Shown here in pieces: positions 13,937 through 21,949 of a stretch of 22,004 nt of DNA. Within the stretch, counting starts at the first letter, position 1. Each line of letters begins with the position of its first letter. The notes under the pieces are model-generated. The model worked only from the letters and a program-made list of their open reading frames with translations, ran no database searches and was not told where the DNA came from. The translations under genes and the position numbers were made by a program. Origin of the DNA: Gammaproteobacteria bacterium (GTDB taxonomy: Bacteria > Pseudomonadota > Gammaproteobacteria > SZUA-229); the NCBI GenBank assembly GCA_011321985.1, contig DROB01000178.1, positions 1-22,004 on the forward strand. Reading direction: 5' to 3'.

Positions 13937-16264
13937 TCATCTATCTTGCATCTCTTCACAGGCGGCGAGGATACGTTCGGGCGTGGCAGGCGCATCCAGT
14001 GAGGGACTGTAACGATAGTCTTTGATACTGGAGATCGCATCACGTATCGCACTCCACACCGAGATAGCAAGCATCAACGGTGGTTCACCTACTGCTTTGG
14101 AATGAAATATCGTGGCTTCGAGATTCGGACTATCAGGCAACAATTCAACATTAAATTCAGGCGGTGTATCACCGATAGCCGGAATCTTGTAACCCGCCAT
14201 ATTCATGGTCTGCAATCGGCCATCCTCTCCCCATACCAGCTCTTCTGTGGTCAACCAGCCCATACCCTGAATGAATGCACCCTCTACCTGCCCGATATCG
14301 ATCGCCGGGTTGATACTGTCACCTACATCCTGGCAGATATCAACACGTAACACCTTGTTTTCACCGGTCAGGGTATCGATCAATACCTCCGAGACAGCGG
14401 CACCGTTTGCATAATAATAAAAGGGTCGTCCTTTTGCTGTTTCACGATCATAATGAATTTTGGGTGTACGATAATAACCGGTCGCCGACAGGCTGACCCG
14501 ATTCATATAAACCAGCTGTGCAAATTCAGAAAAACGCATCACTTCGTCACCGATACTCACCTGATTATCAGCAAATATCACCTCATCTTCTCTGACACCG
14601 AAGTGTTCGACAGCAAACATAACCATGCGTCGTTTAATTTTTTGCGCCGCATCCCGCGCGGCCATACCGTTCAGATCACTGCCCGATGATGCAGCCGTAG
14701 GTGAAGCATTCGGCACCTTATCGGTGCGCGTTGCCGTGCAGTTAATGGTATCGATATCAACCTGAAATTCATTAGCAACGATCTGTGCAACTTTGGTAAA
14801 CAGACCCTGGCCCATCTCGGTACCACCATGATTGAGATGGATAGAACCATCGGTATAGATATGGATCAATGCACCTGCCTGATTGAGATGTGTCACGGTA
14901 AACGAGATACCAAATTTAACCGGTGTTAAAGCCAGGCCTTTTTTGAATACGGTATTGATCTTGTTAAATGCGGTAATCTGCCGTCGACGTAACTGGTAGT
15001 CCGATGTTTTCTCCAGGCGGTCAACCAGATCGGGGATGATATGTTGCTCGACCTTCTGCCCGTAGTGTGTAACGTTTCGATTATCGTCATCTCCGTAAAA
15101 ATTACATTTTCGGATCTCCAGCGGATCTCTACCGAGCGCGCGCGCGATGTTATCGATAATGTTTTCGATCGACACCATGCCCTGTGGACCACCGAAACCA
15201 CGAAAAGCGGTATTCGTCACCGTGTGTGTTTTAACCCGATGACCGACGATATGAGCCGCCGGTAAAAAATATGCATTATCAGAATGGAACATGGCACGAT
15301 CGACGATGGCATCAGATAAGTCTGGCGACATACCGCAACCACCCGAGAGCTCCATATCCAGTCCAGCGATACGCCCATCATCATTAAACCCCACTTCGTA
15401 GCGAGTAAAAAAGTGATGGCGTTTACCCGTCGCCAGCATATCATCTGCCCTGGCCAGCCTGATCTTGACTGCTCGTCCTGTTTTACGTGCCAGTAATGCG
15501 GCGAGACAGGCCCATTGATTGGCGTGGGTTTCCTTGCCGCCAAATCCACCGCCCATACGGCGCATATCCACCGTGACCCGGTTGATCGGAACATTCAAAA
15601 CTTCGGCGATCAGTTTCTGACCTTCGGTCGGATTTTGCGAAGAAGTGTAAACCAGCATGCCATCGTCTTCTGCCGGGATACAGAGTGATGCCTGACCTTC
15701 CAGATACATCTGTTCCTGTCCGCCGATGTGCATCTCACCTTGCAGGCGATGGTCGGCATCCCTCAGAGCCTGCGTAGCATCGCCACATTTTTGAGTATGG
15801 CTCGGTCTGACGAAACTGTTTCTATCCAGACCCTGCTCGATTCGAACATCGGCTTCCAGCGTGTCATATTCCACTTCTGCCAGCCGTGCTGCACTACGTG
15901 CCAGCCGCTGACTGGTTGCAGCCACAGCAAATAAAACCTGACCATAGAATTCGATCTCACCGCCTTCGTTGACCATCAACGGATCACCCGGAAAGACCGG
16001 TCCGATGTCTTTATGTCCGGGCACATCATCGAGTGTCAGTATCTCTACCACCCCTTCTGCCGCTTTCACTCTGGACAGATCAAGCCGGGTGACCCTGCCG
16101 TGTGCCACCGTGCTCAGACCGACATAGGCATAGAGCACATTCGCGGGAGCCAGCTGGTCATCGACATAGACAGCCTCACCACTGACGTGCTTATGTGCGC
16201 TCTCATGTTTTACGCCCTGACCCGCCAGTCCATTCACCTGAGCCACACCGGAAGATTTAGCCAT
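13937..16264 (-). CDS. xdhB: Xanthine dehydrogenase, molybdopterin-binding subunit
   Basis: Catalytic subunit oxidising hypoxanthine to xanthine and xanthine to urate. The 775-residue length is typical of the bipartite bacterial enzyme (the C-terminal part of eukaryotic XDH). Visible motifs: HVSGEAVYVDD near the start, GGQEQMYLEGQASL (181-194, normally GGQEHFYLE-like), the Moco-binding GGGFGGKE (238-245), NTAFRGFGGPQG with active-site Arg355, GGTEMGQGLFTK, SPTAASSGSDLNG, and the catalytic glutamate Glu727 in KAVGEPPLMLA. It overlaps the end of xdhA by 8 bp, so the two subunits are translationally coupled, and is followed by its chaperone gene xdhC. Confidence 0.97.
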   Translation of the reverse strand: MAKSSGVAQVNGLAGQGVKHESAHKHVSGEAVYVDDQLAPANVLYAYVGLSTVAHGRVTRLDLSRVKAAEGVVEILTLDDVPGHKDIGPVFPGDPLMVNEGGEIEFYGQVLFAVAATSQRLARSAARLAEVEYDTLEADVRIEQGLDRNSFVRPSHTQKCGDATQALRDADHRLQGEMHIGGQEQMYLEGQASLCIPAEDDGMLVYTSSQNPTEGQKLIAEVLNVPINRVTVDMRRMGGGFGGKETHANQWACLAALLARKTGRAVKIRLARADDMLATGKRHHFFTRYEVGFNDDGRIAGLDMELSGGCGMSPDLSDAIVDRAMFHSDNAYFLPAAHIVGHRVKTHTVTNTAFRGFGGPQGMVSIENIIDNIARALGRDPLEIRKCNFYGDDDNRNVTHYGQKVEQHIIPDLVDRLEKTSDYQLRRRQITAFNKINTVFKKGLALTPVKFGISFTVTHLNQAGALIHIYTDGSIHLNHGGTEMGQGLFTKVAQIVANEFQVDIDTINCTATRTDKVPNASPTAASSGSDLNGMAARDAAQKIKRRMVMFAVEHFGVREDEVIFADNQVSIGDEVMRFSEFAQLVYMNRVSLSATGYYRTPKIHYDRETAKGRPFYYYANGAAVSEVLIDTLTGENKVLRVDICQDVGDSINPAIDIGQVEGAFIQGMGWLTTEELVWGEDGRLQTMNMAGYKIPAIGDTPPEFNVELLPDSPNLEATIFHSKAVGEPPLMLAISVWSAIRDAISSIKDYRYSPSLDAPATPERILAACEEMQDR

Positions 16265-17717
16265 AATGCGTCACCCTCATCTGCTCAGCCGAAGACTGCA
16301 GTTCCAGATATAGCCGATACAGCAGGTTCTGAGATACTTTAAGCCGGTAATCGGCACTGGCTCTGAAATCACTCAGCGGCGTAAAATCTTTTTCCAGTTC
16401 TATCATCGCATTTCTAACCGTGCTGTCATTCCATGGTTGCCCTATCAGGGCCTGTTCGCAGTGTGTCGCACGTTTAGGAATCTCGGCCATGCCGCCAAAA
16501 GCGATATCGATGCTCTTCACCAGCCCATCATCAAGCTGCAATCTAAAAGCACCACAGCTTGCCGAAATATCATCCTCCAGCCGTTTGCTGATCTTGTAGG
16601 CACGAAATTGAACCTCGGGTTTCGCTTTAGGCACGATGATACGTTCGATAAATTCTGAATCCTGCAGAGCGGTTTTCTTATAGGCGATAAAATAATCTTC
16701 GACTGGTATCTGCCGGCTTTCATCCCCTCTACGCAACACCAGACTGGCACCCAGCGCAATCAACACCGGTGGCATATCGCCGATAGGAGAAGCATTACCT
16801 ACATTGCCACCGATCGTCCCCTGATTACGGATCTGCCTGGAGCCCAGTCTATCGATGAGCTCATGCAGATCGGGGTACTGGGCGATCAACGCCTGTCGAG
16901 CTTCGATATAAGTTACCGCTGCACCCAATTCGATGGCACTTTCCGTCTCTTCGACCAGTTTTAATTCTTCTACCCGTGAGGTGGAAACCAGCACCTCGAT
17001 CTCTTTTAGAAACTGCGTGATATCCAGGATGAGATCGGTGCCGCCCGCGACCAGTTTTGCCTGTGGGTATTTCAGCAGGATATCGGCCAGCGCGGCGACA
17101 TTGTCCGGCGCAAAATACGTTTTACCGGCTGCCGACAATTCGGCCGTAGCCTGCTGCTGCCTGATGGCTTTTAATTTTTCGACCACAGAACTTTCGGCCA
17201 GACTGAACTGATCCTCCAGTGGCGAACGATACATCTGCATCGCCGCTTCGATGATAGGCTTGTAACCAGTACAACGGCACAGGTTGCCACCCAGTGCCTC
17301 GATGACCGATTGCCGCTCAGGCCGAACATTGTTTTTACGGTAAGCAAACATCGACATTACAAATCCCGGTGTACAAAAACCACATTGCGAACCATGGCAA
17401 TTCACCATCGCCTGCTGAACTGGATGAAGTTGCTTACCCTGTTTCAGATGTTCGACCGTAATCAGCTGTTTGCCATGCAGACTGCCGACCGGTGTTATGC
17501 ATGAATTGATCGATTTATAGTATATCTTGTCATCACAGGGCTCTCCCACGACGACCGTACAAGCTCCGCAATCTCCCGATGCGCAGCCTTCCTTGGTGCC
17601 GACAAAGTGTAGATGCTCGCGAAGATAATCGAGTACAGTGGTGTTTGGATCGATATCTCTAAGCTGGTATTCAGTCTGATTCAGTAAAAATTTTATCACT
17701 CGATTTTCAAACCCCAT
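16257..17717 (-). CDS. xdhA: Xanthine dehydrogenase, iron-sulfur/FAD subunit
   Basis: Electron-transfer subunit that passes electrons from the molybdenum site through two [2Fe-2S] clusters to FAD and NAD+. Counting from the chosen start, the plant-ferredoxin-type cluster uses Cys45, 50, 53 and 73 (GCASGDCGACTV...NSC). The second uses Cys112, 115, 147 and 149 (CHGSQCGFCTPG...GGNLCRCTGYKP). The FAD domain shows KLVAGGTDLILD and IRNQGTIGGNVGNASPIGD. The start is ambiguous: an ATG at 17717 (MGFENRVIKFLLNQ) fits relatives that begin just before the IKFLLNQ strand, while a GTG at 17732 would add five residues; neither has a strong ribosome-binding site. It is the first gene of the ten-gene unit. 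Confidence 0.96.
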   Translation of the reverse strand: MGFENRVIKFLLNQTEYQLRDIDPNTTVLDYLREHLHFVGTKEGCASGDCGACTVVVGEPCDDKIYYKSINSCITPVGSLHGKQLITVEHLKQGKQLHPVQQAMVNCHGSQCGFCTPGFVMSMFAYRKNNVRPERQSVIEALGGNLCRCTGYKPIIEAAMQMYRSPLEDQFSLAESSVVEKLKAIRQQQATAELSAAGKTYFAPDNVAALADILLKYPQAKLVAGGTDLILDITQFLKEIEVLVSTSRVEELKLVEETESAIELGAAVTYIEARQALIAQYPDLHELIDRLGSRQIRNQGTIGGNVGNASPIGDMPPVLIALGASLVLRRGDESRQIPVEDYFIAYKKTALQDSEFIERIIVPKAKPEVQFRAYKISKRLEDDISASCGAFRLQLDDGLVKSIDIAFGGMAEIPKRATHCEQALIGQPWNDSTVRNAMIELEKDFTPLSDFRASADYRLKVSQNLLYRLYLELQSSAEQMRVTHYG

Positions 17718-17806
17718 GGTGACGGCTGTCACAGATAAAAAGTATTTTTCTTATTTCAGCAGGTAATCATTCTGCGCATATCTTAATTCCAGATAGAATA
17801 AAAAGC

Positions 17807-17820
17807 TGACACAAGTGTCA
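17807..17820. promoter_or_regulatory. Palindromic operator TGACACAAGTGTCA before xdhA (copy 2 of 3)
   Basis: Arms TGACA and TGTCA are perfect around a 4-bp centre. On the xdhA strand the element extends to TTGACA (17816-17821), a consensus -35 hexamer, with a less clear -10 among TATTCTATC about 15-18 bp further on. It lies about 90 bp before the xdhA start. The same element precedes gcl and the importer. Its regulatory role is inferred. Confidence 0.65.
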
Positions 17821-18230
17821 ATAATTATAAAAAAATACTCTCGCGTCAAGCTGTTTATTAAAATATTTCGAAATAGTTATGCCAGAAAAGCCAGCTTATC
17901 TTATAACATACTGTTTTAGCTGTTTAAATTGAATTAGCACTGCAGCCTTCATGTAACTACACACCATTTTCAGGCCAGCACCCCAGTCGAGGGTTGCACT
18001 GAAAGTAGCTGAACATCGACCACGCCCGCCTCTAAAACATTACCACTAAATCCCACCTGTTATAGATTTTTCACTACGTTCTGCTCTTTCCATAAAACTA
18101 AAAATAAAAGCTGATAAGGAATATTTAAAAACAGACAGCGTCTTATTTTCATGTTACCGCTGGTAAATTATTTATAGCCGGTATATTCTGCGAACAATTT
18201 TTTTAATTTATCAATATTAAAAATAAATCT

Positions 18231-18244
18231 TGACATTTGTGTCA
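18231..18244. promoter_or_regulatory. Palindromic operator TGACATTTGTGTCA before the ABC importer (copy 3 of 3)
   Basis: TGACA and TGTCA arms around TTTG, again starting inside TTGACA (18230-18235) and followed by GGATTT, the same six bases as at the gcl copy. It lies 97 bp before the ATPase start. I see no good -10 hexamer at the matching distance, so whether the TTGACA is a true -35 here is uncertain. The shared extended sequence is direct evidence of a common site; the binding protein is unknown. Confidence 0.65.
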
Positions 18245-18297
18245 GGATTTGAAAGTCTTTAGCCAACGGCATAAAAAAACTCAAACCCACTAACCTA

Positions 18298-18318
18298 CGG
18301 TAACCGTTTTTGTTACCG
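18298..18318 (+). promoter_or_regulatory. Leader hairpin before the ABC importer genes
   Basis: CGGTAAC (18298-18304) and GTTACCG (18312-18318) form a perfect 7-bp palindrome around CGTTTTT, ending 23 bp before the ATPase start codon. The 9-mer TGTTACCGC also occurs at 18152-18160 in the TTACC-GCT-GGTAA palindrome, so this may be a second operator type as well as an RNA hairpin. The structure is seen; the role is unknown. Confidence 0.45.
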
Positions 18319-18341
18319 CAACCCGACAGGTTTCAGCATAA

Positions 18342-19907
18342 ATGGCAACGCATACGTCTGAAGATGTTAATGAATATCGGCTGGTCCTTGAGGGCATCAC
18401 TAAACAATACCCCGGCTGTCTGGCGAACGACCACATCGATTTTAAAGTAAAAGCCGGAACCATCTATGCAGTGCTGGGAGAAAACGGTGCCGGAAAAAGC
18501 ACCCTGATGAAAATCATCTACGGTGTCGTCAAACCCGATTCAGGTCGCATTTTCTGGGAAGGAAAGGAAACGGTCATCACTGAACCTGTGCATGCACGTA
18601 ACCTCGGCATCGGCATGGTTTTTCAACATTTTTCTCTCTTTGAAACGCTTACTGTGTTGGAGAACATCGCTTTGGGCATGAACAAGGATGATGCAAAAGA
18701 TCTTGATGCTCTCGCAAAAAAAATCGTTGAGGTTTCTAATCGTTACGGCATGGCACTCGAACCTGATCGCCCGGTTCATACCCTTTCGACCGGCGAACGC
18801 CAACGTGTAGAGATCGTCCGCTGCCTCATCCAGGACATAAAATTACTGATCCTGGATGAACCTACCTCGGTACTTACGCCACAGGAAGTAGACACACTTT
18901 TCACCACCCTGCACCAGCTGGCAGCAGAAGGCACCAGCATCATGTTTATCAGCCATAAGTTAAAAGAGGTGCAGGCCCTCTGTGATTTTGCCACGGTGTT
19001 ACGCGCTGGTCGTGTCTCCGGCAGTTGCCGCCCGAAAGAAGAGAGCATCACCAATATGGCTAAACTGATGGTCGGGGATGAAACTCCGGTAAGTCATGAC
19101 TACCAGAAAGTGGTGGGGGGTGATGATTTTCTCCGTGTTGTCGATGTTTGCCTGTCGACAGATAATCCCTTTGGCGTGATACTGAAAAATATTGATTTCA
19201 CCGTTAAGCAGGGAGAGATACTCGGCATTGCCGGTGTTGCTGGCAATGGTCAGTCAGAGCTACTCGCTGCCCTCAGTGGTGAAAGCATCCTGGATGAAAG
19301 CGGGAAAATACTGTTTCCGGAAACCGACCTGAGTGAACAGGGTCCACATATTCGTCGTGAGGCCGGTATGGCTTTTGTGCCTGAGGACCGGTTAGGACAG
19401 GGTGCCGTACCCGATATGAGCCTGAGCGACAACGGTTTGCTTACCGGTTTCTTCCAGGGCATGGTTAAAAAGGGCCTGCTACTGCCCAAACCGATCAGAG
19501 CATTCACCCGCAACATCATCAAGAAATACAATGTTAAATGCATCGACGGTAACTGCATGGCCAAGAGTCTCTCTGGTGGAAATTTACAAAAATTCATCAT
19601 CGGCAGAGAGATCCTGCAACAACCCAGATGCCTCATCGCCGCGCACCCCACCTGGGGAGTCGATATCGGTGCTGCCATCAGCATCCACAAGGCACTGATA
19701 ACACTGCGTGACCGGGGCACAGCCATCTTGATCATCTCAGAAGATATCGATGAACTGTTTACCATCAGCGACCGCATGTGTGCCCTGTTTCATGGTCAGC
19801 TATCACCCATCAAACCTACCGCCGACACAACCATCGAAGAAGTCGGGCGCTGGATGGCCGGTGTTTTCTCCGATGAAGAACATCATCAGGTGGAAACGCT
19901 ATCATGA
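18342..19907 (+). CDS. ABC importer ATP-binding protein, purine/nucleoside type (fused double ATPase)
   Basis: Powers import together with the two permeases that follow. The 521-residue protein contains two ABC domains. The first is complete: Walker A GENGAGKST (46-54), Q-loop Gln95, signature LSTGE (148-152), Walker B LLILDEP (168-174), His205 switch. The second is degenerate, with GVAGNGQSE (298-306) in place of Walker A and AAHPTWGVDIGA (433-444) in place of Walker B, but keeps LSGGN (410-414). This pattern is typical of the nucleoside/purine importers of the YufO/NupO/RnsB group and of sugar importers such as MglA; the TWGVDIGA block and permease types favour the former. Substrate (guanosine, xanthine, urate, allantoin) is inferred from the neighbouring operon. 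ATGA overlap with the next gene. Confidence 0.93.
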   Translation: MATHTSEDVNEYRLVLEGITKQYPGCLANDHIDFKVKAGTIYAVLGENGAGKSTLMKIIYGVVKPDSGRIFWEGKETVITEPVHARNLGIGMVFQHFSLFETLTVLENIALGMNKDDAKDLDALAKKIVEVSNRYGMALEPDRPVHTLSTGERQRVEIVRCLIQDIKLLILDEPTSVLTPQEVDTLFTTLHQLAAEGTSIMFISHKLKEVQALCDFATVLRAGRVSGSCRPKEESITNMAKLMVGDETPVSHDYQKVVGGDDFLRVVDVCLSTDNPFGVILKNIDFTVKQGEILGIAGVAGNGQSELLAALSGESILDESGKILFPETDLSEQGPHIRREAGMAFVPEDRLGQGAVPDMSLSDNGLLTGFFQGMVKKGLLLPKPIRAFTRNIIKKYNVKCIDGNCMAKSLSGGNLQKFIIGREILQQPRCLIAAHPTWGVDIGAAISIHKALITLRDRGTAILIISEDIDELFTISDRMCALFHGQLSPIKPTADTTIEEVGRWMAGVFSDEEHHQVETLS

Positions 19908-21019
19908 TGAAACTCAAGTTAGAAGTACGGGGTTACGACTCGACCATCATCTCGTATCTCTCACCGGTGCTGGCCGGATTATTAACCATCCTGTGTGGCA
20001 GCATCCTGTTTTATGCATTAGGAAAATCACCCACACAGACCCTGTATACCTTCTTCATCTTGCCGATCAGTGACCTGTACGGGGTGACCGAACTGTTTGT
20101 AAAAGCCGCCCCCATCATATTATGCGCGACCGGTCTGACCATCTGCTACCGAGCCAATATCTGGAACATCGGTGCTGAAGGTCAGTTATTGATGGGCGGT
20201 CTCATCGGCAGCTGGGTGGCGCTGAACCTGCTGGAAGTAGAAGGTTCCTGGGTACTACCCGTGGTTATCATTGCCGGTATGCTGGGCGGAACGGCGTGGG
20301 CCGCTATCCCTGCATTGCTCAGAACACGCTTTCACACCAATGAGATCCTGACCACCATTATGCTGAACTACATCAGTCTGAATATTTTATTGTTTGCTGT
20401 GCACGGGCCACTCAAAGATCCCGGTGGCTATAACTTCCCGGAATCTGCACTGTTCTCCTCATCAGAAACAATGCCGGTATTGGTCGAAGGCACACGTCTG
20501 CACTTCGGTGTACTGCTTGCGGTATTGGCTGTCGCGATAACCTGGGTATTACTGAGCAAAACATTTATCGGTTTTCAGATACAGGTACTGGGCAAAGATG
20601 CCCGCTCTGCGCATTTCGCGGGTTTTAAAGAATCAAAATTAATATGGATCGCGCTGCTTTTCAGTGGCGCTACCTCCGGGCTGGCTGGCGTATCTGAAGT
20701 GACTGGCCCGATCGGGCAACTCATCCCCACCATTTCACCCGGCTACGGTTATGCTGCCATCATCGTCGCTTTTCTAGGCCGGCTGCACCCGGTGGGCATC
20801 TTCTTTGCCGGTCTGCTCATGGCGCTGCTCTACCTCGGCGGCGAGATGGTGCAGATCGAACTCGGGCTGCCACTCGCCATGACCGGTTTATTCCAGGGCA
20901 TGTTATTACTGTTCCTGCTGGCCTGTGATGTTCTCATTCGTTATCGCATAGTTCTTGACAGAACCAAACCGCAGGAAACTATCGCTACGACTAACCTGAA
21001 CCCGGCAAGTGGAGAATAA
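19904..21019 (+). CDS. ABC importer permease 1, purine/nucleoside type (NupP/YufP-like)
   Basis: Membrane subunit of the importer, 371 residues, of the branched-chain amino acid/ribose-type permease family (BPD_transp_2). Recognisable features are the AAPIILCATGLTICYRANIWNIGAEGQ... region near 65-90 (split between helix and loop), TNEILTTIMLNYISLN, VLGKDARSAHFAGF in the cytoplasmic coupling loop, and GYGYAAIIVAFLGRLHPVGI towards the end. Two ATG codons in tandem begin the gene; the first overlaps the ATPase stop by 4 bp. The YRANIWNIGAEGQ and MLNYI motifs are those of nucleoside/purine importers. It is followed directly by the partner permease. Confidence 0.92.
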   Translation: MMKLKLEVRGYDSTIISYLSPVLAGLLTILCGSILFYALGKSPTQTLYTFFILPISDLYGVTELFVKAAPIILCATGLTICYRANIWNIGAEGQLLMGGLIGSWVALNLLEVEGSWVLPVVIIAGMLGGTAWAAIPALLRTRFHTNEILTTIMLNYISLNILLFAVHGPLKDPGGYNFPESALFSSSETMPVLVEGTRLHFGVLLAVLAVAITWVLLSKTFIGFQIQVLGKDARSAHFAGFKESKLIWIALLFSGATSGLAGVSEVTGPIGQLIPTISPGYGYAAIIVAFLGRLHPVGIFFAGLLMALLYLGGEMVQIELGLPLAMTGLFQGMLLLFLLACDVLIRYRIVLDRTKPQETIATTNLNPASGE

Positions 21020-21949
21020 ATGATGGATATGGATCTGATCGCCAATATCTTGTTTGCCACCATCCGAACCGGCACACCATTATTGCTGGTCGCATTGGGT
21101 GAACTGGTCTGTGAAAAATCCGGTATTCTCAATCTCGGTCAGGAAGGCATGATGCTGATGGGTGCAGTGGTTGGTTTTATTGCTGCATTTCACAGCGAGA
21201 GCCTGATCGTCGGCTTTGCCATCGCTATCCTGGCGGGCGTTATCATGTCATTGCTGTTCGGTTTTATCGTCATACAGCTCAATGCCAACCAGGTAGCAAC
21301 CGGCCTGGCACTGACCATATTCGGCACCGGTTTAAGTGGGTTTGTCGGACTGAATTATGTCGGTGAATCATTAAAAGGGCTTTCTGAAATGCCGATTCCA
21401 CTGTTAAGCGACATCCCTTATCTCGGCGTGATTTTCTTCAGTCACGATCCGCTGGTCTACCTATCCATTTTCATGACCGTTGCCATCTATTATTTTTTCA
21501 GGAAGACCCGGGCAGGCCTGATCGTTAAAGCAGTCGGTGAATCACCCGAAGCATCCCAGGCTATCGGGCTTCCAGTGTACAAGATACGTTACCTGGCAGT
21601 GATGTTCGGTGGTGGCATGGCAGGACTGGCCGGTGCCTACCTGTCACTGGTCTACACACCATTATGGGCTGACAACATGACGGCCGGTCGTGGCTGGATC
21701 GCACTGGCACTTGTGGTCTTTGCCAGCTGGCAGGTCGAGCGTGCGGTGGTCGGTGCTTATCTGTTCGGTTTCATGAGCATCATGCATCTGATCCTTCAGG
21801 GATTTGATGTTTCTATTTCAGCCAATATTCTGGCCACCTTGCCTTATGTGGTCACCATCCTGGTGCTGGTGTTCTTATCGAAGAATCAGGCCCGGATTAA
21901 ATTGTTTGCTCCCGTATCACTGGGGAAACCGTTCCACCGTACAAATTAA
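21020..21949 (+). CDS. ABC importer permease 2, purine/nucleoside type (NupQ/YufQ-like)
   Basis: Second membrane subunit, 309 residues, predicted to pair with the preceding permease. Family features: TPLLLVALGELVCEKSGILN with the following LGQEGMMLMGAVVGF near 17-50, LNANQVATGLALTIFGTGLS near 90-109, the coupling segment AVGESPEASQAIGLPVYKIRYLAV, and GRGWIALALVVFASW near 231-245. The ATG directly follows the TAA of the upstream gene, with GGAG a few bases earlier as ribosome-binding site, so all three transporter genes form one unit. The solute-binding protein is missing to this point and is expected either just past the right edge or elsewhere. Confidence 0.92.
   Translation: MMDMDLIANILFATIRTGTPLLLVALGELVCEKSGILNLGQEGMMLMGAVVGFIAAFHSESLIVGFAIAILAGVIMSLLFGFIVIQLNANQVATGLALTIFGTGLSGFVGLNYVGESLKGLSEMPIPLLSDIPYLGVIFFSHDPLVYLSIFMTVAIYYFFRKTRAGLIVKAVGESPEASQAIGLPVYKIRYLAVMFGGGMAGLAGAYLSLVYTPLWADNMTAGRGWIALALVVFASWQVERAVVGAYLFGFMSIMHLILQGFDVSISANILATLPYVVTILVLVFLSKNQARIKLFAPVSLGKPFHRTN

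Larger units (their letters stand above)
17718..18341. other. Divergent regulatory region between xdhA and the ABC importer
   Basis: A 624-bp AT-rich spacer without a convincing gene. It holds two copies of the TGACA-N4-TGTCA palindrome, one near each divergent gene set and 410 bp apart. It also holds an interrupted palindrome TTACC-GCT-GGTAA (18154-18166), a leader hairpin (18298-18318), and a GC-richer island (about 17970-18060) that stands out from its surroundings. No tRNA, known riboswitch or insertion sequence was recognised. The region is long for a simple divergent promoter pair and could house a small RNA or remnant. Confidence 0.6.

Noticed and set aside
13930..14070. Longer xdhC starting inside xdhB
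   Set aside because: The extension is the shadow of the xdhB C-terminus. MKQWYETV at 13929 has its own ribosome-binding site and matches XdhC starts.
14926..15594. Open frames opposite or within xdhB, and similar long plus-strand frames over gcl and guaD
   Set aside because: They lack start signals and recognisable domains and lie wholly within well-supported genes, with composition expected from shadow frames.
17719..17732. GTGAC-GGCT-GTCAC palindrome at the xdhA start, looking like a fourth operator
   Set aside because: The spacing between the TGAC and GTCA arms is two bases shorter than in the three true copies, the fifth-position A is missing, and it lies on the alternative start codon region. 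Probably incidental.
18240..18341. Purine or molybdenum-cofactor riboswitch in the importer leader
   Set aside because: Only one 7-bp hairpin is visible. I could not identify the junction or conserved core of any known purine, xanthine or Moco riboswitch.
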